Below are positions 18,966-27,450 of a stretch of DNA of 64,000 nucleotides, in pieces. The stretch covers positions 248,001 through 312,000 of the forward strand of contig OW818698.1 in assembly GCA_942493375.1 (NCBI GenBank). The letters run 5' to 3'. The DNA is from G942493375 sp942493375 (GTDB lineage: Bacteria; Armatimonadota; UBA5829). The first letter of the stretch is position 1. Each line of letters opens with the position of its first letter. Both the position numbers and the translations under genes were made by a program. Under the pieces are notes generated by a model that did not search any database, was not told the DNA's origin, and saw only the letters and a program-made list of their open reading frames with translations.

Positions 18966-18982
18966 TTTTCCCTTCCTGAAGC

Positions 18983-20476
18983 CTAAAGTCTAACGTCTAA
19001 AGCCTGTCCCTTCAGATCCGCCAGAATCTCCGGCAAATCGCTGTGCCCGTATCCGCACTCCTTTAACAGTTCCAGATGAGGGTAGAATTCTCCTACTTCA
19101 TATAAGTTATGAGAATCACTCCCGAATGTCAGTTTCACCCCGGATTCCACACAGGCTTTGACGAATTCTGCTGTTGTCTCCTGAGTATGGAAGTTGATCT
19201 CAGCCGCTACATTGTTAGCCTTAAGCAAAGCGACCAACTTAGTGGTCAGTTCTGGAGAGATGCTTGCACCTCTATTCCGGAATACTCTGAATGGATGTGC
19301 CAGTGCTTGTATTTCACAGCCAAAGAACTTCGCCAACCTACCAAGCATCTCATCGCACACTTTATCCATATCCGGTTCAGGTCTAGCAAGTTCTTTAATC
19401 CAGTGTATCGTCCCTACCCTTATCTGTATATGTTCAAAATCCTCAGGCCTGACAACAGGATTTCCATTATAGTCACAGTCGATTTCCAGTCCCACATAAG
19501 CAGGAGGAGACACAGCCTTTATGTCCGACAAATAATTCTGCATCCGGTTGCTGGCACCCTCTACAGTCTCGATACCCTTCTCCATAAACCCTGCATGCCA
19601 GAACGTTTCTGCATCATAATAAAGCTGCCCGGAGTGCTCAGTAAATGCCATCCCTGCAAGCCCCATCTCGCGTGAAAGGTGCAGCGCCTTGGACATCTCC
19701 ATGTTTTCTGAACAAAAGGCATACTGCGAATGGACATGGTAGTCCACCAAATCAAGCTCTCTCGGCATTTGAAGTTCATGTCTGCGTGTCCTGATTTGAT
19801 CTCCATCTATATTGATCTCTATGAATGGAAAAGAGCCTTCACACAATGCCGGTGCTATTATTGACCTACCGGCATTTCGAGCTATCTGATCATCCCCCGG
19901 ATGCCAGTGCCCACTGATTGACAGCATGTAGTCGTTCTTCTCAAACGCATCCCATACTTCCCCAGCATTCAAATAAGAATATGGACTCTCACTGGTGCCT
20001 GGTTTGAACAAAGGGACATGCTGCAGAGCTACCAGAGGACCATCATATTCGGACCTGGCAGCACGCATTCTCTGCAGATCCGATTGAGTCCGGCTGGCAT
20101 TGTAGTGAGGTTCCTCTGGATCATTGAACACCACAAATCGCACGCCATTCACATCAAACTGCTCTCCCGGATTCGGGAACACACTATAAAACTGGCCTAT
20201 ATCTCCATCGTGATTGCCGGGAATCACCGCTACCCGGCAATCAAGCTTCGAAATGATATCCATGATGCGCCAGCGTTCTACCTGAGACTTCTTACCTGAG
20301 CCATTGTCTATCAGGTCACCAAGCAGAATCACCAAATCAGGCTTAATGAACCGGTTCAGCCGATGAACTGCCCGAAGAAGCAGAGTATTTGCTATAGCTG
20401 TGTGCCTGCTCCCTGGATCGCCGTTAGATTTGGATGAATAGTGTGTATCCGATATTACAGCAATCTTTATACTCAT
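18983..20476 (-). CDS. Fusion of metallophosphoesterase and PHP phosphoesterase domains
   Basis: Two complete metal-dependent phosphoesterase domains are joined in 497 residues. The N-terminal calcineurin-like domain has all metal motifs: D10-T-H12, G53-D54, G87-NHD90 and G189-HWH192. The C-terminal PHP domain has H247-VHS, TEH281, an ALAHPFR segment near 410 and GSDSH near 462. Both active sites look intact, so one protein could remove phosphate or cut diesters in two steps. No signal peptide is present. It starts 6 bases after the giant hydrolase gene ends, so the two are cotranscribed. The last residues (ALDVRL) and stop lie inside a repeat. Confidence 0.88.
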   Translation of the reverse strand: MSIKIAVISDTHYSSKSNGDPGSRHTAIANTLLLRAVHRLNRFIKPDLVILLGDLIDNGSGKKSQVERWRIMDIISKLDCRVAVIPGNHDGDIGQFYSVFPNPGEQFDVNGVRFVVFNDPEEPHYNASRTQSDLQRMRAARSEYDGPLVALQHVPLFKPGTSESPYSYLNAGEVWDAFEKNDYMLSISGHWHPGDDQIARNAGRSIIAPALCEGSFPFIEINIDGDQIRTRRHELQMPRELDLVDYHVHSQYAFCSENMEMSKALHLSREMGLAGMAFTEHSGQLYYDAETFWHAGFMEKGIETVEGASNRMQNYLSDIKAVSPPAYVGLEIDCDYNGNPVVRPEDFEHIQIRVGTIHWIKELARPEPDMDKVCDEMLGRLAKFFGCEIQALAHPFRVFRNRGASISPELTTKLVALLKANNVAAEINFHTQETTAEFVKACVESGVKLTFGSDSHNLYEVGEFYPHLELLKECGYGHSDLPEILADLKGQALDVRL

Positions 20477-20482
20477 TGTTTT

Positions 20483-23400
20483 CTACTTTATGCTTTCCAG
20501 GTTCTTTTTTGCGGTTTCTGCAACTGGACTCTGGCTAGATGCTGCCTGCTCCAGTTCGGATTTCGCAGATATCTTATCTCCATCAGCCAGTAATGCAACT
20601 CCCAACCCGCAGTGCAAAGCCGCATCTTTTGGAGCGTGTTTCAAGCCTGTTCTATAGAACTCCTTAGCTTTTGCACTGTCGCCAGTCAGCATGTATATAT
20701 TTCCCAGTAGCAGGTTGAAGGAAGGCAGCAGGTCGTTTGGAGCACCGATCACCCACTCCTCAGCTACTCGTTGAGCTTCATTGTTGTTCTTCTTGTTGTA
20801 ATGATATAGAGCTGTTGAGAGAGCAGCTGCAGCCTTCTCTGAGTCTATAACAGAATAGCTTCTGCGTGGAGGAAGAATTATCGCCGGTAATTCGCATCCT
20901 TCAGGCACAGCACTCAGTGTCATGTCTGCAATATTCGATGATGCCGGAGCATCCAGAGACAGGCCCGTAAGCCGTAGCTCCTCAGGTTTGAGACCAACAA
21001 TAACTGCTGCTCCCAGTCCAGGCCCTTTACTGGTATCTGCACCAGGTCCGGCAGGAAGAGTGATCTTGATAGTCGAACCTGCAGTTCCTCGTTGGACAGC
21101 TTTCGGATCAGACAGCGAGTAAACCTCAATGGATTTTCCATCAGGGACCGTAATCTCGAGTGTCTCCCCACCCTCTCTGCTAGTCGAAGGTATAACCAGA
21201 GTAGGTTTGCCCTTCTCAGTGAATGCTACACCCTTGAACTTACCTCTGCCTATGGAGAATGACTTCACTCCCATCAGCTTTCCAAGGAAATTGGTAGCAG
21301 AAGCGTTCGGGGAATCATCGACATCCGGAACCTTCGCATACTGAACAACAGATTCCAGCGAAACAGCTGTTTTAGACTGCCTGGCTACGATCTGAAGCTT
21401 GCCTGCCTGCATACTCCAGACTCTTCCGCTGCTGTCCTTTTCCAGGACCTTGCAATCAGACGCTGGCTTAAGGACCTGGCACACGTCCCCATCAATCTCA
21501 AATGTCTCAGGGGTATAATACTTGTCTATTGATAGTGCTCCCAGGTTCTTTCGCAGACCAAGGAAGACTACCAGCCGGTCTTTCTTAGCTATCAACTTCT
21601 CGAATTCTTTAGCATGGTAACTGGTTCCAGGATTACCAACCAGAGTTACAAATGTCACCGGAGCCGGAGTCAATGCATCAAACACCGGAAGCACCCAGAT
21701 ACCATTTGATGCTTTTATATGATTGACTCCAGGAGCATCACTGACAGAACCGACCGCAACCCTTTCACTAGGGTTAGCCCACCAGGGGTCAACCACCGGC
21801 CACGATGTATATACAATCGGAGCAAAGTTTGCAATGGCTTCAGCATGCTCATCGACCAACCTTTTCCAAACTCCCATCCATTCAACTGTTCTGTAATCGT
21901 AGAGGATCCGGTTCCTGGCGTATAGATCCTCCGGAATTACATCATACAGGAAAAGATAGGTGCTCTTTCCACACATATACTGGGCTACAGAGAGGTCATA
22001 GAAGAAGATAGGCAAGTCAGGCCAGTTAGCTGGTTTATCTGCAGAAAAGCCTTCTGCAAACTCTGTAGATGAACCCACCATCTGCTTCTTAGCCTGCAGC
22101 ATCTCCACATAACCGGATCCGGCGCCATAGTTTACAAGCCCGTCTCCAACAGAATAAATCTCATATCCGGCGCCGTCCAAACCTCTATCCGAACGGTTAG
22201 GATTGGACTGATAACTCTTTGTTAGAGCACAGCGCTTGATAGATATAGGAGCATCAATATAGTCCCGCATTGCGCTGCAGATCAGATCCTGATATCTCCC
22301 ATATGATTCATCCCGGTGCTCGATGTATTCGTACCAAAATGCAGTCTTCTTGGAATTTGCAGAATAGATGACTTTCTCAATGGGATCGGTCAAATACATA
22401 ATATCGCCGTTTGGACCTGCATCTGAAAATGCCGGATACAGTCTGGCTGCTGTTAAGAAATCAGCAGGAATCCTGTCTACAAGAGCCCAGGCCTTTGCCA
22501 GATTGCCAATAGTTTTATACCTGGTCTTAAGCCAGTTTGCCCTGTCAGCAGTAAATTTCGGCTCTTCGAAGAACAATGATTCTGACTGGTTATACAGTCC
22601 CCGTTCATTGGGGAGGATCATATCAATAAATCCCCTAAACCCCGGCCTAAGTCCAACCTTAGCAAGGTACTCTTTGGCGTGTTTCACCTGTCTCTGCCAG
22701 TCTGCCCAGGGATTCTGGGTGTATGATCCTGCGTCCTCGATCTGTGGACAGTAAACTACTGTATACTCACCCTCAGGAGCAGAATCAAAAGCCACACTTA
22801 CATAGACACCTTTGTCATCAGTCTTGACGATTTTGGCATCTACCGGACTGAGAGCCATCCCATCAGGTTTAACAGCTATCGCTTGGCAGGACTTCACACT
22901 CCAGAGAGGATAACCCAGCTCCCCGGTCGTGATAATCCTTGTAGATTCTCCCGGCAGTTTTACATTCTTAACCGTCAGAGCAATAGCAGGATTCGCTCGT
23001 ATAACCCTCGAAGCCAGCCTGGATGTCAGTTCAGCAGTGGAGTATGGATGCCCGATGACATAGTTCATGCCTACGCTTTCCATATAGTCCATTATAGTTT
23101 CCCAGGACTTCGCAGGCAGAGCTTCCATATAACCCTGCGTGAACAGATACAAATGGTCCAGCCCCTGCTTCTTAATAATCTCCACATTGTGCATCAGACC
23201 TTTGAACGTCTCAGGGGTTCGTCCGAATGACATATAAGGACCATTGAACATTCCACTGACCGGAAGCAACGGCTTTCCATCCCATATAACAGCATGCCCA
23301 GGAGTGGAATACCACGCGTGAGCAAGTCCGGTAGAATCAACAAACGTTCCATAGGTCATCGGCTTGAGGCTGGTTGTATCCTGAGTCGACTTACTGATCA

Positions 23401-24661
23401 CATTTACTGAACCAATTGCCAGACTTCGTGGATTTTTACCTGTATATGTCTCTCCGACTACTGCAGCCTGAACAATATGCTTACCCGCTGGCAGATCAAT
23501 CGGTACTTTCATTTCAAAAGGTCCAAGTACCAAGCTGCGTCCTACCGTCCAATTTTTGTACTTTGTAATATCGTAAGTCTGAGCGATATATGCTACATGA
23601 GGCGCAAATTCCAAACGGACAACAAGCTTCTCCGGCAAACGCGCAAGCTTAGCAGTCGGAGTCACAGATACAGAGAATTTCCACGTGCTTCCGGCTTTGA
23701 GGTTAGCTGGACTTTTTAACACAAGAGTTCTTAATCTCGCCTGGTGAGGTTTTAGAGCAGGAAACATACCCTTGATGAAGACTTTTCCTATCACAAGCGG
23801 CTTTGCTCCTGCATCCGGAAGTGCAATACTGCAAATCCCGGTAGGTGCATCAAACGGCACTTCCAGCTCTACCGGCAATACTACATTCTTGCCTGCTAAG
23901 CTTGGTCCGAATTTGAATGTAAGAATTGTCTCAGCAATCGAGTCACCTTTACGCAGTAACTGGATTCTGACTCGCTTGTATAATTCCTGACTAAGTGAGG
24001 TCGATTTAACCCGTACAGGTATCTGCAAACTCAGCTTCTGGGCTGAATCTGCCTGGATTGTCTTTACTCCAGTAGATTCAAGCTGAACAAAAGCACTTAC
24101 GGGCTCTTCACTCAAGAGTGCGATAACATCATAACTCTGGCAATATGTAGGATCCATCGAACGCTTTTCACGGACAACAAACCTGATCTCATGCTTTCCC
24201 GGAGATAACATAAGCTGGCCAAATGAGACCCATCTCATCGCATTCGATATCCCCCACCCCTTTTCCCCGGCAGGTGCAGAATCATAGCGTTTCACCAGTT
24301 TCCCATCAAGGTATAATTCTGTAGGAGAAGTATATGGCTGCCCCACTGGCTGGCATCCTGCCATTAAGTGGTAAGGAGCAGGTTTATCTCCTACAACATC
24401 AATAGTGTACGCTGCATAAAAGCCTTCTTCTCCTGGAGCATTGCTGGCCTGCAGAAACGCCTGCTTGCCTTCATATGCAGAAGCATTATCGACGACAGCA
24501 ATATTAGTCTGTGCATCAGCTATCTTTGCATAGATAGTAACTTTCGGCGTTATTGGAGGAGAGAGTTGCATAAAATCTGCAGGGAGAGTGTCAACCGCCA
24601 CTACTGGACAAACAACAAGCAGAGTCAGCAGAATCAAAATGGTAAAACTAAAAGAACGCAT
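20483..24661 (-). CDS. Giant secreted hydrolase-like protein with C-terminal TPR repeats (1392 aa)
   Basis: A signal peptide (MRSFSFTILILLTLLVVCPVVA) is followed by several beta-sandwich regions (about 25-430), one of them like the NPCBM or jelly-roll modules that bind sugar. An alpha/beta TIM-barrel-like region (about 440-960) is rich in Trp and Tyr (KKQGLDHLYLFTQGYMEALP, GYEIYSVGDGLVNYGAGSGY) and resembles GH42/GH5-type folds. Beta domains follow, then about 120 residues at the C-terminus with two or three tetratricopeptide-like helices (NLLLGNIYMLTGDSAKAKEF, LHCGLGVALLADGDKISAK). A TPR tail on an exported hydrolase is unusual. The ATG at 24661 follows GAGGT by 9 bases. Confidence 0.75.
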   Translation of the reverse strand: MRSFSFTILILLTLLVVCPVVAVDTLPADFMQLSPPITPKVTIYAKIADAQTNIAVVDNASAYEGKQAFLQASNAPGEEGFYAAYTIDVVGDKPAPYHLMAGCQPVGQPYTSPTELYLDGKLVKRYDSAPAGEKGWGISNAMRWVSFGQLMLSPGKHEIRFVVREKRSMDPTYCQSYDVIALLSEEPVSAFVQLESTGVKTIQADSAQKLSLQIPVRVKSTSLSQELYKRVRIQLLRKGDSIAETILTFKFGPSLAGKNVVLPVELEVPFDAPTGICSIALPDAGAKPLVIGKVFIKGMFPALKPHQARLRTLVLKSPANLKAGSTWKFSVSVTPTAKLARLPEKLVVRLEFAPHVAYIAQTYDITKYKNWTVGRSLVLGPFEMKVPIDLPAGKHIVQAAVVGETYTGKNPRSLAIGSVNVISKSTQDTTSLKPMTYGTFVDSTGLAHAWYSTPGHAVIWDGKPLLPVSGMFNGPYMSFGRTPETFKGLMHNVEIIKKQGLDHLYLFTQGYMEALPAKSWETIMDYMESVGMNYVIGHPYSTAELTSRLASRVIRANPAIALTVKNVKLPGESTRIITTGELGYPLWSVKSCQAIAVKPDGMALSPVDAKIVKTDDKGVYVSVAFDSAPEGEYTVVYCPQIEDAGSYTQNPWADWQRQVKHAKEYLAKVGLRPGFRGFIDMILPNERGLYNQSESLFFEEPKFTADRANWLKTRYKTIGNLAKAWALVDRIPADFLTAARLYPAFSDAGPNGDIMYLTDPIEKVIYSANSKKTAFWYEYIEHRDESYGRYQDLICSAMRDYIDAPISIKRCALTKSYQSNPNRSDRGLDGAGYEIYSVGDGLVNYGAGSGYVEMLQAKKQMVGSSTEFAEGFSADKPANWPDLPIFFYDLSVAQYMCGKSTYLFLYDVIPEDLYARNRILYDYRTVEWMGVWKRLVDEHAEAIANFAPIVYTSWPVVDPWWANPSERVAVGSVSDAPGVNHIKASNGIWVLPVFDALTPAPVTFVTLVGNPGTSYHAKEFEKLIAKKDRLVVFLGLRKNLGALSIDKYYTPETFEIDGDVCQVLKPASDCKVLEKDSSGRVWSMQAGKLQIVARQSKTAVSLESVVQYAKVPDVDDSPNASATNFLGKLMGVKSFSIGRGKFKGVAFTEKGKPTLVIPSTSREGGETLEITVPDGKSIEVYSLSDPKAVQRGTAGSTIKITLPAGPGADTSKGPGLGAAVIVGLKPEELRLTGLSLDAPASSNIADMTLSAVPEGCELPAIILPPRRSYSVIDSEKAAAALSTALYHYNKKNNNEAQRVAEEWVIGAPNDLLPSFNLLLGNIYMLTGDSAKAKEFYRTGLKHAPKDAALHCGLGVALLADGDKISAKSELEQAASSQSPVAETAKKNLESIK

Positions 24662-24930
24662 GAAAATCAGACCTCATATACCGGCAGGATGACCTCTAGA
24701 GTTTGTCATCCTGAGCCCCCAAGTTGAGGGTGCCAACTTATTTCGATTAGAAACTCAGACTGGTTTTAACAGCTTAAAATGCCGTCTTAACCTTATGGTT
24801 TCTTAGGAGGAACGAAGGATGACGATGTTCCAATATTACCAAACTGTTATCTTAACAGGCTTAGAACATTAAGAAGAGGTCTGAACGTATAGTATCATGC
24901 CTGCGTTTGCACTGGCAACCAGACATAACC
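24662..24930. other. Non-coding gap with a disrupted gtcatcctgag / gaacgaaggatgac repeat
   Basis: A gtcatcctgag copy near 24704 faces an aggaacgaaggatgac copy near 24808, in the same inverted layout as the perfect inverted repeat at 53583-53659 but separated by about 100 bases of unrelated sequence. No coding frame with a ribosome site was seen. It probably includes the promoter of the giant hydrolase gene. Confidence 0.5.
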
Positions 24931-24940
24931 CGTTTCATAG

Positions 24941-25148
24941 CAGGGTGAACGCATCTTATTCTATCTACAGTGCAATTTTCCAAGTAGAACGGATGTGACA
25001 TGTTCAAAATATTGCGTGTTTAGCGCATTTTGCAGTTCTCTTTTCTGAAAATCTGCGTAAATCTGCGAAATCAAGAGTATTCGGAACCTAAAACGTATTC
25101 TTTTTCCGAATACTCCTGAGGATAATTAGTTTTTATGCGTTCGCCCTG
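24941..25148. mobile_element. MITE-like element 1 (208 bp) with 14-bp inverted ends and 10-bp target duplication
   Basis: The left end (cagggtgaacgcat, 24941-24954) and right end (atgcgttcgccctg, 25135-25148) are reverse complements with one mismatch. The element is flanked on both sides by cgtttcatag (24931-24940 and 25149-25158), a perfect 10-bp direct repeat as left by transposition. There is no transposase. The interior holds a ttagcgcatttt repeat, a tctgcg repeat and a 12-bp-stem hairpin. Element 2 at 59430-59570 has matching ends and its own 10-bp duplication. Confidence 0.88.
25075..25115. repeat. Perfect 12-bp-stem hairpin inserted in a tctgcg repeat
   Basis: gagtattcggaa (25075-25086) and ttccgaatactc (25104-25115) are exact reverse complements around a 17-base loop. 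The hairpin replaces the third tctgc unit of a repeat: the sequence before it ends tgcgaaatc and the sequence after it resumes ggataatt. This looks like one small element inserted in another. Confidence 0.75.
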
Positions 25149-25375
25149 CGTTTCATAGCACTTGTGTATGCACATAAATGCTTAATAAAATGTAATGGGA
25201 GGAAATGAATGTAAAGGTGTAGAAGAAGAATATCACATACATATCAATTTTTAGCAGTTTTGATTTTTAGCGCATTATTTACGTAACCTTGTTTTGCATG
25301 AAAAGACAATAAGTCCCGATTGAGTCACGAATAATGTAGGCTGGCGTACCGCTTACGTTACAGGATGTCACGATA

Positions 25376-27268
25376 TTGATATTCAAAGGACTAATAGACA
25401 ATCTGGCTATGCTGGTGGTATTGAGTGTCGTCTCCGGATATATCGGACAACGCTGGAGAGATCGTCGACGCCTGGTAGTGCTGCAGGGACTGCTATTTGG
25501 TAGCGTCTCCGTAATAGGAATGCTTTCACCGGTAGTCTTCGGACCCGGGCTGATATTTGATGGCAGATCTGTTGTTATCAGTCTGTGTGGTTTGTTCTTT
25601 GGTCCTGTTGCAGTCAGTATAGCCGCTACTATGGCATTAATTTGCCGCATATCACAGGGCGGAGTCGGCACCCAAATGGGTGTATTGGTAATAACTGCTT
25701 CTGCAGTCCTGGGGGTAATCTGCCATTATCGCTGGACACATAAAAGAATTGAAGTATCGCTCTGGCAGTTACTGGTTTTAGGTCTACTAGTCCACATTTC
25801 CATGCTACTGTGCACTCTGGCACTTCCCCTCAACATGACCGCAGGTGTATTAAAACGTATTGCTCTACCAGTAATTTTGATCTATCCTTTTGCTACTATA
25901 GTCATAGGCAAAGTTTTGTCCGATCAGGAATCACGCAGCCGTTTTATAGAAGAACTACGAAAGAGCGAGGAAAAGTTCAAGGCTATAGCAGATTACACAA
26001 TGGACTGGGAATCATGGTTCAAACCTGATGGAAGTCTGTATTGGGTGAATCCTGCTGTAGAACAGATCACCGGTTATTCACCTGATGAAGTCCTGGCAAT
26101 GCCCGACTTTATCCAAACACTGGTCGCTGAAGAGGACCGCCAGGTATTCCTTGCTCATTTTAAGGAAGCCATACAAGGCAACCAACGTAGAAACTTCGAA
26201 TTCCGCTATCTCCACAAAAACGGCTCCATATACTGGTTAAATATGTCCTGGCAACCAATATATGATGTAAATGGTAGCTATCTGGGTATTCGTGCAAGTG
26301 GACGTGATATTACAGAGCGCAAAAAATCGGAACAGGCACTAAAACTTTCAGAAGAGAAATTTTCAAAAACATTCTTCCTGAGCCCGGATTCTATCAATAT
26401 CAATAGTCTGAAAGATGGTCGTTATATAGAAATCAACCAGGGGTTCACTGAAATCACCGGCTACACAAAAGAGGATGTTATGGGACATTCCTCTCTGCCC
26501 GGCGATTTAGGTGTATGGGTGAATGCTGAAGACCGCTCCCGTTTAGTGCAGGGACTTCAAGAATCAGGTGAAGTCATTGGCCTGGAAGCTAAGTTCCGTA
26601 GGAAAGACGGTACCATAATCATAGGGATGATGTCGGCAAGAATTGTTGAGTTTGAAGGCGAACCATGCGTCCTGTCGGTAACCAGAGACATTACGGAACG
26701 GATATCAGCTGAGAAAGAAAAACGGCAATTCTATCGTGATACAATAAAAAGTGTTACACAAGGCAAACTGGACCTTGTATCATTCGATGACGTAAAACAG
26801 TATCTGGATTCAGCTGAACTGGTCTTCTGTGCCGTTAGCATTCATGATGCGTCAAAAGCAAGGCACAGGATCATGGAATACTGCATAACAAGTGGCATAG
26901 ACCGCAACAGACTGGGATTTTTTGAATCTGCATTTGGTGAGGCCATAACAAATGCCATAAAACACGCTACCGATTGCAGAATCTATGTTGGTAAACGCGA
27001 TGATAGCATATGGGTAGGCATATCCGATACAGGACCAGGCATTTCGACTATGCTGCTTCCTGGAGCAACACTGCGAAGAGGCTATTCCTCCAAAGTGTCT
27101 ATGGGCCTGGGATATTCAATCATGATGGAAGCATCAGACAACATCCTGCTTTGCACAGGTTCCAATGGAACAACAGTTGTATTGTCAGTAAACATGCACT
27201 CCACAATGCCTTCCCTCACCCTGGATGAGTTCCCCGACACCTGGAACGAAGTAAACACCGCCGGATAA
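25376..27268 (+). CDS. Membrane PAS sensor protein with 5TM-LYT domain and HATPase lacking a histidine box
   Basis: Residues 1 to about 185 form the five-helix 5TM-5TMR_LYT sensor as in LytS (PVVFGPGLIFDGRSVVISLCGLFFGP). Two PAS domains follow (about 195-320, ending GRDITERKKSEQAL, and 325-445, ending TRDITERISAEKE). A GHKL ATPase comes next, with N-box EAITNAIKH, G1 SDTGPGI and G2 MGLGYSIM. The linker where a phospho-accepting His would sit (EKRQFYRDTIKSVTQGKL) has none, and LRRGYSSKVSMGLGY resembles RsbW-type anti-sigma kinases. No response regulator gene is adjacent. Start TTG 25376 gives a whole first helix; AGGA lies 10 bases upstream. Output through protein binding or Ser phosphorylation is inference. 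Confidence 0.82.
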   Translation: MIFKGLIDNLAMLVVLSVVSGYIGQRWRDRRRLVVLQGLLFGSVSVIGMLSPVVFGPGLIFDGRSVVISLCGLFFGPVAVSIAATMALICRISQGGVGTQMGVLVITASAVLGVICHYRWTHKRIEVSLWQLLVLGLLVHISMLLCTLALPLNMTAGVLKRIALPVILIYPFATIVIGKVLSDQESRSRFIEELRKSEEKFKAIADYTMDWESWFKPDGSLYWVNPAVEQITGYSPDEVLAMPDFIQTLVAEEDRQVFLAHFKEAIQGNQRRNFEFRYLHKNGSIYWLNMSWQPIYDVNGSYLGIRASGRDITERKKSEQALKLSEEKFSKTFFLSPDSININSLKDGRYIEINQGFTEITGYTKEDVMGHSSLPGDLGVWVNAEDRSRLVQGLQESGEVIGLEAKFRRKDGTIIIGMMSARIVEFEGEPCVLSVTRDITERISAEKEKRQFYRDTIKSVTQGKLDLVSFDDVKQYLDSAELVFCAVSIHDASKARHRIMEYCITSGIDRNRLGFFESAFGEAITNAIKHATDCRIYVGKRDDSIWVGISDTGPGISTMLLPGATLRRGYSSKVSMGLGYSIMMEASDNILLCTGSNGTTVVLSVNMHSTMPSLTLDEFPDTWNEVNTAG

Positions 27269-27291
27269 TCTGTTTGGTGTATTAGCAATTC

Positions 27292-27336
27292 CCTTCCCAA
27301 AATAATCTGCGTAAATCTGCGTAATCTGCGGATAAT
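27292..27336. repeat. cccttccc linker plus tctgcg repeat downstream of the sensor gene
   Basis: The sequence cccttcccaaaataatctg continues with cgtaaatctgcg units to ggataattc. It starts about 20 bases after the TAA stop at 27268 and sits between the sensor and beta-helix genes. Confidence 0.75.
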
Positions 27337-27450
27337 TCTTTTGACGTATTCATCCTGAGACATCTCCCTCCTGAAGATGCTCCCGCACTAATTCTGTGAT
27401 ATACTTGGTCAACATTCGTATATCTAATCTTGCGAATTCGGGAGGAAATA

